Source: Capniomyces stellatus
Lineage: Eukaryota; Kickxellomycota; Harpellomycetes; Harpellales; Legeriomycetaceae
DNA length: 64,000 nt
Assembly: GCA_001661515.1 (NCBI GenBank)
Contig: LUVW01000004.1
Span: 175,439-239,438 of the forward strand
Reading direction: 5' to 3'
In this document: piece after piece, positions 44,116-55,809 of the stretch
Position numbering within the stretch: the first letter of the stretch is position 1
Layout of the letters: each line of letters starts with the position of its first letter
The notes under the pieces: generated by a model
The model's input: only the letters and a program-made list of their open reading frames with translations
Databases searched by the model: none
What the model was told of the DNA's origin: nothing
Program-made: the position numbers and the translations under genes

Positions 44116-47100
44116 ATGTTGTCCAGCAAGAAAAAGCGTGCTGCTTTATCAAGCTGTCTTTTATTGATAAATCTTTTTAATTGCTCTGACGCAACACCAG
44201 TTTTCAACAAAGGTAAGGTCTTTCACTAATAACACACTTTATTCTTCATTATACAGCTGGGATTTTATCTGCAATATTTTGCAAATAATTTAAACTTGAT
44301 TACGCTGATTAATATTTCCACCAAACATAGTCAACTGGGACGATGTTGATGGGAATAGATGCGAGGTTATTCCTAATCTAAACGCCACATGTCCAGAGAT
44401 TTGCGTAACCAACCTGGATTTATGCCCAGGGATAACAAAGCCGACCTGCGATGTTGGGTTGAGCTTCTGTGTTGACGGGTCCTGTCAGGCCCAGTGCCCA
44501 AAAAATCTGGTCAATCCATGTAGCTGCTCGCTGCCAAGCGAGAAAATCTCAGCATTTATGAACACCTTGGTTCCATGCAAGCTCCAGCCAAACATTGACG
44601 TTTACGAATATGCACCGTTCTCTCCCAGCACCATAGCCGAATCTTGCGCTCGAGCTCTAAAGATTGATGACCTGCCATCATGGAAGGTTGACACTGCTGA
44701 CAAGATGCTTTGGAATACATGCCCGCCAGTAGTTGCCAGTTTTACATACCAAGAGCCGATATTCAAAGCCTATTTTTGGATTATTGGGATTCAAGCAGCA
44801 ATTTTTGTGCTGTGGTACATTTACAAGCTAATGGCTGAATCAGGATTAAAGAAAAACAAAACGCAAACAAACAATGAACACCACAAAGAGGTCAGCTATC
44901 ACGACAAAAAACTGATCAAATCTAGTCAACCTTGTACAGAAAATAGTGATGCTGGTATAGCGACTGATTACCAGACAACAGGCTCACCAATCAAAAACAA
45001 CGACGGTTTGGTAATGAACCCTTACAGGAATAGCGTTTTTGGGTCACTAGTATTCTACTCAATACTGATTACATCTGCGGCATTTGTGGGGCTTCTTCTT
45101 GCTTTGATTACAGACTATTACGGTGTTCTGGTTCCTGGAAGCTATGCAGATATGTTTGGTGGAAGCTACTTGCTCCTTAGTACAATGTTTATTATTGTTT
45201 GGTGCACTTTTACCTTGTGGCTGATAATCCTGTGTCTAATTAGACATAAAGTTGTAAACTTTTTCAGAATCAGAACAAGTTTGGCTGAGGCGAGTGTTAT
45301 CCAGATTGAACAAAAGGCCAGCGCCATTATCCTACAAAACACCAAACCACCATTTGTGGTGGGCCTTGTTCAAAACATCGAGATGTGGCTGTCGAGAAAA
45401 ATAGGATGGGATAGAAACTATGCCGACTGCACAGTTGTCCGCGGCGTAAACGATTTGTCCTACTTTGAGCATCATAGCACCAGATATGTTTTCAACAAAA
45501 AGCTAAACATGTTCTACCGGATAGAGTTCAATGTTGGAGACACGGGAAGCGAGATTCTCAAATCAAAGAACGGGCTGACAGACACTGAGGCTCAGCTGAG
45601 AAGTGGGCTTTTAGGTTCCAACTTTATTACAATAAAAGTGGACTCGTTAGTCATGGCGTTTGTTAGTGAGGTTACAGGATTTTTTTACCTTTACCAATTG
45701 ATGGTTCTGTGGCTCTACTTTTATTATAGTTACTGGCAAGTGGGCATTGCCGACTATTGCGTTATATTTTTTTCTATACTCACAAGAGTGGTGGTAAAGC
45801 TCAAATCTGAAAGAAGGCTTAAGGCTATGGCCGAACATACGGATGACTGTAGAGTGATTCGAGACAACGAGATTGTTTCAACCACCACCAAAAACCTGAC
45901 TGTTGGAGATGTGGTGGTTATGGAGGCTGGAAAAAAAGCCGCATTTGACGGTGTCCTGGTTTCTGGCACACTTGTCATGGATGAAAGCTCGTTGACAGGA
46001 GAGGCCATGCCGGTTAGAAAGTTTGCGATAATTAACGACAATCAGGTATATAACAGACTAACAACAGGAAAAATCAACTCGATTTTGGCTGGCACAACTA
46101 TTATGCAGACACTAAGCGATCAAAACGAAGACTCCAGCAATCCACACGGACACCTCACCCTTGCACTGGTCAGAAAAATAGGAACTTCGACTGAGAAGGG
46201 CCAGATGATTAGAAAGATTCTGTTCCCAACAAGGATTATGTTTATTTTTGACAAGGAGATCAAGGTTGTTATGGTTATTTTGGCAATGCAGGGTCTCGTG
46301 TGGTTGGCAGCAACTTTTGTTTTCCTAAAGGCAAGCACTATAGCCTCATTCTTTTCATCCATCTTCTCGCTTTCCCAGATAATCAGTCCTGTGTTGCCAG
46401 CGGCACTTGTCATTGGCCAAACTGTGGCTGCCCAAAGACTCAAGTATCAAAACATTTTTTGCGTTGATATTCCAAGAGTGATGGTTGCTGGAAAGATCCA
46501 GATCTTCTGCTACGACAAGACAGGAACCTTGACCAAGGAAGGACTGGAGCTTTCAGGAATCAGCGAGCTAGAAGTTGCCACTGAAATCAGTGCCACAGTT
46601 TTATCAGAAGCAGCTCTGAGCGACCCAGATTATCTGAAACTTGATGGGTTCAAGGAGCACACCAACAACAAAGCCAAATACTCTAGAGCTACAATGATGG
46701 GCCTTGCTTCGTGCCACTCGGTCACAACTCTTGGCAACACATTTATTGGAAACCCTGTAGACGTAGAGATGTTTAGAAACACCGGATGGAAGCTGTCGCC
46801 TGGAACCGGTGATTTCCTTGACCATATTAGTCCCCCAGCAATTCTTGAGTCCTCAGACAACAGGCCTTATGAAACCATCAACGTTGTCAAGAGATTTGAG
46901 TTTGCCCACCACCGCATGTCAATGAATGTGTGTGTGCAGGAGGCAGAAAGCAAGAACGTGCACGTGTTTGTCAAGGGGTCATTCGAGAGAATTGCTGAGC
47001 TTTCCAACCCAGATTCTGTTCCAGCAGGGTATCTTGCCTCTGCGCAAAAGCTCGCTAGAATGGGGTGCTATGTGCTTGCTATTGCACATAAAAACTACGG

Positions 47101-48553
47101 CCCAATTGACCCAAGCACAATGTCTGAGTGGAGCCGTGACGAGATGGAACAGGATGTCAGCTTTGTTGGGCTAATTGCATTCAAGAATCTGCTCAAGCAC
47201 GACACTGCTGATGCGCTGAAGGAGATCAAAGAGTCAAACACAAGAAACGTCATGATTACTGGCGACACCACGCTCACCGGGGTGTTTATTGCCAGAAGTA
47301 GCGGAATGATTGAGTCCAATAGTAAAGTCTTGTATGCTGATGTTGACAGCAACGGACTTATTTACTGGCTGGATGTTGACACAGACTTGCCTGAAAATGT
47401 AAACTCTTGCCTAGCCAACAAACAGGCCCAGGATGTTGAGCTGGCTGTTTCAGGAAAGGCGTTTGACCTGATGGTGCGAAATGACTCTATTCGCGAATAT
47501 CTGCTAGACATCAGAGTGTTTGGCAGAATGACCCCCGAGAACAAAGTCACTTGCGTGAATTTACACATGGAACGCGGCATCACAGCCATGTGTGGTGATG
47601 GTGGTAATGATTGTGGCGCCCTCAGAGCAGCCCACGTTGGTCTGGCTCTTTCCAAGTCCGAAGCCTCGATTGTTTCTCCCTTCAGCTCCACCAACAAGTC
47701 CATTTACTCTTGCGTCAATCTGATGTGCCAGGGCCGATCAGCGTTGGCAACATCGCTTGCCAACTACAAGTTCCTGATTCTCTACGGACAGACAATGGCT
47801 ATGCTCAAGATCATGACTACTTATTTTAGCACATCTATTGCCGTTTACTCTTGGATTATAGTTGACGTCTTTATCACACTCGGAATCGCCATCACAATCT
47901 CGTTTAGCAAGCCTCTCACCAAGCTGGTACCATTCCGACCAACAGCACGTCTATTAGGTGCCCAAACTCTTGCCTCTGCGATTGGTCAAGTAGCGATCAA
48001 CTGGTCATTTTTAATCATTACATTAATCTGGTTGTTTAATCAGTCTTGGTTCAGGTGCCACATGTTTGACTCTTCACTGGCTGATTTGGCGTCTTGGTGG
48101 CTGTTGGGTGATAATTATGAAGCTGAAACATTTGGTACATTGGTATTTTTCCAGTTTGTCAATACTGGATTTATCTACAACTTTGGCTACAAGTTCCGCG
48201 AGCGCTTCTACAAGAACTACTCACTAATGACTCTGTGGCTTGGGTTTATTATCATCATTAGCTATTTACAGCTTGCTGATCCAAACTACTTGGGGTGTAC
48301 ACTTAGGATCAACTGTGGTGACCCCGACAAGTTAGTCGAGCTTGACTACCCAAGACCAACATTTGAAATAGAGAAATACAACATCCCAATTGGCCACAAC
48401 GTCCTTACACCAAATGTTAGATGGACCATCTGGTCTATATCGATGGCAAACATTGTTGTTGGGATTCTCTGGGAACTGCTAGTAGTGATTGGTCCTGTTG
48501 GTCAGGCTGCTGCCAAAGCTTTTAGAAAAGAACGACCATACATTAAAAGTTAG
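44116..48553 (+). CDS. P5B-type P-type ATPase with signal peptide and Cys-rich ectodomain
   Basis: Two exons, 44116-44212 and 44331-48553; 1,439 residues. Exon 1 encodes MLSSKKKRAALSSCLLLINL, a signal peptide. Residues about 28-175 hold 13 cysteines (CPEIC, CQAQC, CSC), predicted lumenal. The first transmembrane helix is IIGIQAAIFVLWYIY. Catalytic parts are intact: A-domain LTGEAMPV, phosphorylation site DKTGTLT, N-domain FAHHRMSMN, hinge GDGGNDCGAL and the P5B signature SEASIVSPFSS. Membrane helix 4 reads SPVLPAAL where P5B members usually have PPALP. P5B ATPases (yeast Ypk9, human ATP13A2) export polyamines from endosomal or vacuolar compartments. Class assignment rests on the hinge and signature segments. 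Substrate is inferred from the family only. Confidence 0.92.
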
Positions 48554-49329
48554 AATATCCATTTTCTTCATTCGCTATTTCATTTATCTCAACTTTTGGT
48601 ATTTGTAAACATTGTCCTGGCTTTTTACCTCCACTTATTATTGCTAATTGTTTTTGTTTTTATTTTAAACAGCTTTCAGGTTTCTTTTTGGTGTTAATTA
48701 ATACCCACGCTTTTTTATCTTGTTTTTTATCCTGTTTTTTATACGAGTAGGCTATTGATGCCCAGTCGACATTCTTGCCATTGGCAGTTTGCGGATCAAA
48801 ATGTTTATTATTTACATTGTTAAACTTGGTATTTCAAGTAAGATTCGATAGTTAGGTTGATTAAAGCGATATGGTGTTTACTAAATTGCGAAATGATATT
48901 TCGGTTGCTTGATTGCTTTTACGAAGGGGGGTTGGTTGGCAGATTTTAAATCTAACTCGTTTTCACGAAATATTAGCAGGTAGCATATTAAAGAAAAATA
49001 TCATAGAACATACCGGTTATTGAAACAAAACTTACCAAAAGCTCAATGATTTACTTTTTAATGTTTGTTATTTAATACTAATGAATGAATATCAAACCAC
49101 TGCGTACGATACACAGCCATGGTTTATTGATTCACTCTTTTTTATTTATTATTGATACACTTTGTAGTTATTTATTATTGACACACTTTATGTTTTATGT
49201 TGATCGCTTTTAATGAACTTCGTGTTACTGTGGCCATAAAGCTGTTTAACTCTTGGCTGAGATAAATAGGCATCGGCTTGGTCCTTTGTTCGGCACTACT
49301 ACTGGAATTAAATTACTTTTACTATTACC
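48554..49329. other. Intergenic
   Basis: AT-rich spacer with TTATTTATTATTGA-type short repeats near 49140-49190. No gene seen. Confidence 0.65.
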
Positions 49330-50572
49330 ATGGATCTCTTTAAAAATATGCTGGTGTCAATGTCAATGTTGATGATATTAAAAATATTCATCTTTTGTGC
49401 ATCGACATGCTTTTCCTCAGGAACAGTTGATGACAATGCAGGCACGGTTGGTGATTGTGGGGCAATCAAGAGAGTAGTCGTCAACAGCACCGTTAGTTTT
49501 AATGTTACAGGTTGCTACGAGAGCCACAACCTCAAAAGTATTGTAGTTTTAGATCTTTCATATCCCTTTAAACAAAGACACTTTTGTGACGGGGTCGCGA
49601 TTAGTGAAAATAAATTTATTGTTAGTACGGCATGTTTTCTCAATCAAACACAGAGCGCTGAATACACCATTGGCTACAAACAACTGATAAACTTGGGCAA
49701 AGTGTATGCATACAGCTACACTCGGGAAAACCAAATAAACGACAACCAAGGTTAATTTGATTGACTCTCAATTAATATGTTTTGTCAATTGTTTTAACAC
49801 GAGTAATTATAACAACTAGTTGATTGATCTCGTAGGAAACCACGATCCTGGTAGCCCAGGCTATGGACCGTTAATATATCCGTATGGCACCGTTGACAGC
49901 GTTGGTTTTGGAAAAGCTAAAAGTGCTGTAAGCAGGGAATCAGTGACCATCGACTCGCAGTACTTGGTTATCAGGCTATCAACGCCGACGCATCCATTCC
50001 ACATCAATCCAATTGGATTATATACCAAAGATATAAACAAAGAGAGCGTTCTTTTGCTGGACATGGTTGCTGAAAAATTATTGGATAGTTTTGGTAGCTT
50101 AGGCGCCAGGCTGTTCAAAAGTAAAAGTCTGCAAATTTCAAAATTCCTAGGAGCAGACGGCCTTGAAGATACAGTTGAAATGGTTGTGCAGCTCAATAGC
50201 ACAAGCAATAATCCTAGCAGCCTTGGTGCCACTGGCCCAGACAGCAACATTACTATAGTCTCGGATAGCTACAGCTACGACCTTGGTGATAGTGGTTGTG
50301 CTTTATCACCAGAGTTGAATACAGACAACATAACTTTTCTTACAAGCGGTTTGCTTTTTTTCAACAGGCCAAAGGATAAAGGCATACATGATATAGTCAC
50401 AAATTCCAGTCATGTTCCCACTGAATCAAGGAGTGATGAAAGTATTGCGCTATTGGGAATTAGTAGTTCTGCTGATTGCAGGTGTAATGGCAGTAGCTAC
50501 ACTTGCGAATACACAGTCTATCCAGTGGCTGGATACGACTGGATACTAAAAGAGTCACAGGAAATTTTATAA
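49330..50572 (+). CDS. Secreted trypsin-like serine protease homologue, probably inactive
   Basis: Two exons, 49330-49750 and 49836-50572; 385 residues. The intron has donor GTTAAT, a TTTTAAC branch region and acceptor GTAG, and joins in phase as NDNQ-GNHDPG. The N terminus (MLVSMSMLMILKIFIFCAS) is a signal peptide. The chymotrypsin-fold pattern is visible: HFCDGVAISENKFIVSTACF aligns with the His-loop (usually CGGSLI...TAAHC), and GDSGCALS aligns with the Ser-loop GDSGGPL. The catalytic His position is Ala101 (STAC instead of AAHC). The segment aligning with the Asp loop reads SQYLVIRLS, without Asp. Only Ser293 of the triad is kept. Several N-glycosylation sites (NST, NVT, NSS, NGS) are present. 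It is probably a pseudoprotease with a binding or regulatory role. Confidence 0.8.
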
Positions 50573-51836
50573 ATGGGACTTGGGATAGTATGCGTTTAGT
50601 TTTACATAGCTGTTAATTTTAGCACTTTTGGCAACTGTTCAACATAATTGATGTTTTGTGATAAAATATTTAGCGATTAATGGAAGATTGCTAGTAAAAT
50701 ATGGAAGAAGGGGAAGAAGGGGAAGAAGGGGGGAGATTAACAAAACCAATAGTAGTAATTGAGAGTAACTGAGGAATATAGCTGATGGTTTACTCTACCT
50801 TTAATTAATGCCATAGTTTAGTAAACTTTAATTTCCCCGGCCCTATTTCGATTAATAGCACTGTTCAGTTTCAATAATATCACAAATTAAAAAAATAAAT
50901 GACAGTATATAAATTGTGAAATTGAAAGAAGAAATGAACAATGGACAATATCATCAAATAGTTTCCTTCCCTCCGCAAACAATTCTACCCCGTTCTTACG
51001 ATTCAGAATACATGTCAATTGTTACAAAGGCTGCAGTATGAAGAGCTATGGTAGTATGAGAAGCTATGGTAGTATGAGAAGCAATGGTAGCATGGAAAAC
51101 TATGATATCTTGAAAAAATGTGTGTATCCAAGAATAGTATAGTAAAAGGGTAAACAAAAGAGTGATTGAACAAGTACTATGATGGATGGATAGAGTGATT
51201 TTATAGTTGGAAAAGTGAAATAAAACCGACGTTAAAGAGGGATTGTAAATGTATGCTATATTATAGCTGAACGAAAACTGGATTTGTGATTGTTAAATTG
51301 GCAATTGAGTTCATCGTGATAATAATCTCAACAATAATATTTTCAATTCCTAGTTCCAGAGTTTCAGGGAATAAACGCTTTACCGAACCTGTTTAAAGTA
51401 ACTCAAAATTATTGTTATTTCCAGAGCAATTAGCAGATTATTAAATATAATGCCAACTTGTGAAGGCGGTGTAGATAATTGGCCAGAAATATATATATAT
51501 CTCGAGACAAATTTGGGGGACTAGCAAAAATAGCTTTTCAAGTGATGTACAGGATTAAATCAACTATAAATATAATCAGCCAATTTCATCTAATTGCGGG
51601 CAGTAAGTGACCTAAAATTACTACCACATCTTTAACTGTGCCAAACACGGATAAACGAGTAGTGAAATTATATCAAATATACAGTGGTAAACTGATGTAT
51701 AGGCACTCGCAGCAATAGCCAAATCAAAGTCAGACTGCAGAGGCTACAAACCTCGATGCTTTACCGTAAATCCAAGCTTATTGCAAAAAAAAAAAAAAAA
51801 AAAAGTGTAGCAGCAAACCAAAGTGAGCTGTGTTGT
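50573..51836. other. Intergenic with short tandem repeats
   Basis: About 1.3 kb. GGGGAAGAA repeats at about 50707-50733, an 18-bp repeat at 51045-51098 and a 20-A tract at about 51785-51804. No coding exon recognised. Confidence 0.6.
51045..51098. repeat. 18-bp tandem repeat, three copies
   Basis: GCTATGGTAGTATGAGAA is repeated twice exactly and a third time with four changes. Non-coding context. Confidence 0.85.
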
Positions 51837-51844
51837 TATAAAAA
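51837..51844 (+). promoter_or_regulatory. TATA box of the CPHC thioredoxin-fold gene
   Basis: TATAAAAA followed by GG lies 102 bp upstream of the ATG at 51946, directly after a poly-A/G tract. Position and sequence suit a core promoter. The paralogous gene has a matching element. Confidence 0.45.
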
Positions 51845-51945
51845 GGCCAAGATTATCTGCTGCTGGAACAATAATTTTTTTTCATTCTTTTTAAAGCATT
51901 AGCACGAAAATATCACTTTGTAAACCATTTTGTAACATACTCAGA

Positions 51946-52383
51946 ATGAAGATTGCCATAGTACCATCTATTCTTTCGGTTGTCGGGATGACATTGCCAG
52001 CAGTTAGAGGCAACATAAACCAAGTGTTCAAGATGGATGATCAGAGCTTCTATAGCGCAGTTCCATGGGCCACTGGCGGTGCCTTAGTTAAATTCTATAC
52101 TACGTGGTGCCCACACTGTAGAAAATTACAAGAGCCATTTGAAAAAATGGCTTCAATCAGCGGCGACATCAATAGAAAGATTCTTATTGGCGAGGTCGAC
52201 TGTGAAGCGGAGAGTAATCTTTGCAGAAAGTTTGGTGTAACGGGCTATCCATCTCTCTTGTGGTTCAATGGCGGGAATCTTAACGATTACTTCAAGTATA
52301 AAGGAAGCAAAGATGTGGACAGCCTTGTTACCTTTGTCTATGAGAACGCTAACAAACCTAGCCCACAACCACTCAGTGCCTAA
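51946..52383 (+). CDS. Secreted single-domain thioredoxin-fold protein (CPHC active site)
   Basis: Intron-less, 145 residues. A signal peptide (about 1-22, MKIAIVPSILSVVGMTLPAV) is followed by one thioredoxin domain: VKFYTTWCPHCRKLQEPFEKM with an intact CPHC motif, GEVDCEAESNLCRKFGVTGYPSL with the cis-Pro loop TGYPS, and YKGSKDVDSLVTFV. CPHC is the DsbA/PDI-type redox motif and predicts oxidase or isomerase activity toward disulphides. The C terminus ends SPQPLSA with no KDEL/HDEL, so the protein may be secreted rather than kept in the ER. It is about 560 bp upstream of a diverged paralogue in the same orientation. Confidence 0.9.
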   Translation: MKIAIVPSILSVVGMTLPAVRGNINQVFKMDDQSFYSAVPWATGGALVKFYTTWCPHCRKLQEPFEKMASISGDINRKILIGEVDCEAESNLCRKFGVTGYPSLLWFNGGNLNDYFKYKGSKDVDSLVTFVYENANKPSPQPLSA

Positions 52384-52903
52384 ACCTTAAACCATAAATC
52401 ACCAAATATTATTTAATTATTTTAATTTTGCACAGTTAAACGGTTTAATAATAAATAAAGTATAGAGAATATAACTTTGAGATGTGTCATAGTACGCATG
52501 TAATGATATTAAAAGTTGGTTAAACATTAGTTTGGTTATACACTCTGCTGTAGTTAATATTCACACCATATAATTGTAATTTAATGTCAGTAGTCACGGT
52601 TTCTGGCGATGAAGTGTTCTTAAATAAAAATTCTCCAAGCCATTCCAATATAACAAAATGCTGTCGAGTTTCGTCATAATAAATGTTTTCGAGTTTTAAT
52701 ATAATAAAATGATACTGAGAATAGCCGTGTTCATAAAGTACTAGTTGTTTCAAAGAAAAAAAAAAAGGTTTATTTATTGATTTTTAGAGCTAAAGCCAAA
52801 TATTTTACAGAAACGAGCAGCAATACCGGATCATTTTATTATTTAAGCACCCCATACAGCACCGACATAAAATCCAGAAAAAACTGAATCTCACTTTGGT
52901 TTG

Positions 52904-52910
52904 TATAAAA
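52904..52910 (+). promoter_or_regulatory. TATA box of the CKYS thioredoxin-fold gene
   Basis: TATAAAA 42 bp upstream of the ATG at 52946. Plausible core promoter by sequence and by analogy with the upstream paralogue. Confidence 0.4.
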
Positions 52911-52945
52911 ACATCAACTTGTCTAATTAGAACACAACATTGGAA

Positions 52946-53365
52946 ATGTTATTTGGCAGCACGCTAATGATGGGTTTTGTTTTGGGGCTTGGAAGTGAAA
53001 TTAGTAGCGAGAATCTCTCTCCTGTTGTAGCGTTAAATGGAATGAACTTTGGAAATCAAGTCACAGCGTCAGCTGGAGGCGCAATGATAAAGTTTTATGC
53101 GCCCTGGTGCAAGTACTCGAAAAAAATAAAGGAGCCATACACAGAGGTAGCCAGAATAATGAAAAGCAGAAAAAGTCAAGTTGTTGTTGGCGAGGTTGAT
53201 TGTGACGAAAATGAGGAACTGTGCGCAAAGTATGGGATTACAAGCTACCCAACCATTCTGTGGTTTGCTAAACGAAGCACCATGAGCTATTTGAAGTACA
53301 ATGGCAATAGGAGTGTAGCAAGCTTTGCAAGCTTTATTGGTGCCAACACTAAAGCTGTGATTTAA
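52946..53365 (+). CDS. Secreted thioredoxin-fold paralogue with monothiol CKYS site
   Basis: Intron-less; I use the ATG at 52946 (139 residues) because it opens the signal peptide MLFGSTLMMGFVLGLG. It is a paralogue of the gene at 51946: IKFYAPWCKYSKKIKEPYTEV, GEVDCDENEELCAKYGITSYPTILWF and YLKYNGNRSVASF match position for position. The active-site motif is CKYS, with the second Cys replaced by Ser, so dithiol chemistry is lost. The cis-Pro loop TSYPT is kept. Monothiol sites in PDI-like proteins usually act as mixed-disulphide traps or chaperones. No ER-retention signal (ends TKAVI). Confidence 0.88.
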   Translation: MLFGSTLMMGFVLGLGSEISSENLSPVVALNGMNFGNQVTASAGGAMIKFYAPWCKYSKKIKEPYTEVARIMKSRKSQVVVGEVDCDENEELCAKYGITSYPTILWFAKRSTMSYLKYNGNRSVASFASFIGANTKAVI

Positions 53366-53905
53366 TGCTCATTGGACACACAGTAACAAATTAAGAAAGG
53401 AACCCCTTCAAGAAAACTTTCAGGAAAACCTTCAAATGGTCCAAGAAAGCATCAAAGTGAACCCGGTTTATCCGAACCTATCAAAAAGCATTATTGGAAT
53501 GGGTTGGGGTTTTATGTAATTGTGTGATAACAGTACTGTATTGAAACGCATTATGACTAACAATAAATTGATTACAAAACCAGGATTATATTGATTCGAA
53601 TATTAAACGAGTTAAATCTTGATAAAGTGCAAAAGTAGACCTAATTAAATCGTATGTTAATCAACATCAAAAACTTAAAACTGTGCAAAAGCAAAAGCAA
53701 AAGCAAAAAATAGTAGTTTAAACAGGAGTCGAAATCCGATATAAACATCTTGACTTTCTCATTTGAAAACTTGTTGGCGGTATTTCTGACTAGCTTGAGC
53801 TATACTTGAATATATATACTAGACATAGTCGTTTTTGGAGCGACATAAACAGATAAGAACAAACAAAACCTTAAAGGCAAACAGTACCTGAAAAGTGAAA
53901 ATAGA
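53366..53905. other. Intergenic
   Basis: 540 bp between the second thioredoxin-fold gene and pyridoxal kinase. AAGCAAAAGC repeats near 53687-53708. No gene seen. Confidence 0.65.
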
Positions 53906-55400
53906 ATGAGTAACAGAGCAAATGAGGATGAAGGAATTGATACAAAGGTACTGTCGATACAGTCGCATGTAGTTTCTGGTTACGTAGGTAAGACATGGGG
54001 TATATTTGCAAATGAAGTGCAAATGAAGAGCAAATGGGGGCAGAAATGGGATGGATTTAGGCTTACTTTTTTTTTTTATTGAAACAAAGTATGGAATTAT
54101 ATGTGGACAACAGAGAAGAAACAGCCATAATGAATACCAATAGAGAATACTACTAGAGAATACTAAAAGAGAATATTGATTGAAACTGTATTAATAATAA
54201 ACAAATGTAAAGGCAACCGGGCAGCAACGTTTCCTATGCAGTACTTGGGGTTAGATGTTGACGTGATAAACACGGTCCAATTCAGTAATCACACGCGTAA
54301 GCCAGAAATTAAAAGTGCATTAGGATATCCTGACATTATTTTTGAGTAGAGATAAAGAGTAGACAAATGAAGGGGAGAATAAATGTAATGTAGAATACGA
54401 GGGATTTTCGGGGCAGGCTTACGGAGCCAAGCATATCCTTGAGCTGTACGAGAAGCTAGAGTTGAACGAAATTGACGATTACCAGTTTATGCTGAGTGGG
54501 TATATGGGAACAGCAGAGAACGTAGACGCGGTGATGAAGATATGCACTCGGCTGAAGGCAAAAAACAAGAATTTATTTTTTGTTTTGGACACGGTGTTGG
54601 GGGATTATGGGACTTTGTATGTGCCAAAGGAGCTGGTTGAACTATACAAGACGGTTCTGTGTCCACTAGCCAACCTGGTTACGCCGAATCAGTTTGAGGT
54701 GGAGTAAGTGAAGATTAATGTAGTTGAGTTTATGACGATTTACACAAGTCAAAAAGGGGGTGTGGAGGTGGGGGAAGGAGAAAACTAACAATAACCAATG
54801 TAGCAACCAATGTAATGACTAATACAAAAATTGAAAAAAAAAAACAAAAACTATAGAACGATTACAAACAAAAAAATCAAGGTGCTTTCGGATGCGGTAA
54901 ACGCGTGCCACGAATTCCACAGAATGGGAATACCAAATGTGGTGATTACGTCGGCGATTCTAGAGGATGTAAACGAGGAGAGTTTGGGGGGTAGCGAGCA
55001 GCTCCATTTGATTGGGTCACAGATGGATTTGGAGAGTGGGGAGGCGCAAATGTTCAGGATTTCGTTTCCATTTTTGTCGGGATACTTTACAGGGGCAGGA
55101 GATCTGCTTTGTTCGCTGATTCTTGCGCGGATTGCAAAGCTTCAAAAGAAGGCGAATGGCGGGCGGGTGGTTCTAGGTAGCTGGGAGCTGATGGGGGTTT
55201 GTGAGCTGGCGCTTGCAACACAATGCACAGTGATTCAAGCAACGCATCGCCACCAGCTGGAGACAGGAATTGCAGCGCCTGAGGGATTGGCTAAATCGGA
55301 ACGCAAAAACAGCATGGTTAAAGGGTTTGAACTGAGACTTATCCAAAACAGAGAGTTTATAGCGCACCCCGATGTCAAATACAAAGGAGTAAAGATTTAA
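53906..55400 (+). CDS. Pyridoxal kinase
   Basis: Four exons: 53906-53987, 54213-54296, 54394-54703, 54857-55400; 339 residues. It phosphorylates pyridoxal, pyridoxine and pyridoxamine to make the cofactor PLP, in the cytosol (yeast Bud16, human PDXK). Visible motifs: [24 protein letters not shown] at the N terminus, VQFSNHT, then [30 protein letters not shown], and the anion-hole/catalytic FTGAGD with the catalytic Asp. Exon 3 starts after TGTAG at 54391-54393; the nearer CAG at about 54415 would break the frame. All four junctions are in phase. The C-terminal [15 protein letters not shown] matches the family's end. Confidence 0.94.
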
Positions 55401-55809
55401 GAGACTAGAATTAGATTAAAATCAAATTAAATTAGAAAGGATAGTCAAGCAAAGAAGAGCTGAAAAACAATTGATTCGACAATTTTCTAATTACAACAAA
55501 GCCGAACTTTTGTTTTATTTTCTTTTCATATTTCCGTTTTTTTTCTTGATTATGATTTTTTTTTTTTTCTTGATCATGTTTTAATAAGCTTTGGATGGCT
55601 TGGTTAATAGTTATACCATTACCATTTATTCATTTGTAATTCACCAATTCTACCAACAGTTCCAGTGGTTCTGTTCAATAACAAACTCGGAAATAAAATG
55701 AAACCAATACAAGACAACTTGTGGCAGGAGAATAAATTCAAAGTGAATATATGAAAAAGTAGACCTGGTAGATACATAATAGAAAAGATAAGAAATGGAA
55801 AATAAAGGA
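55401..55809. other. Convergent intergenic spacer
   Basis: 409 bp of AT-rich DNA between the stops of pyridoxal kinase (plus) and the PP2C gene (minus). It holds the 3' ends of both genes. Nothing else seen. Confidence 0.7.
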
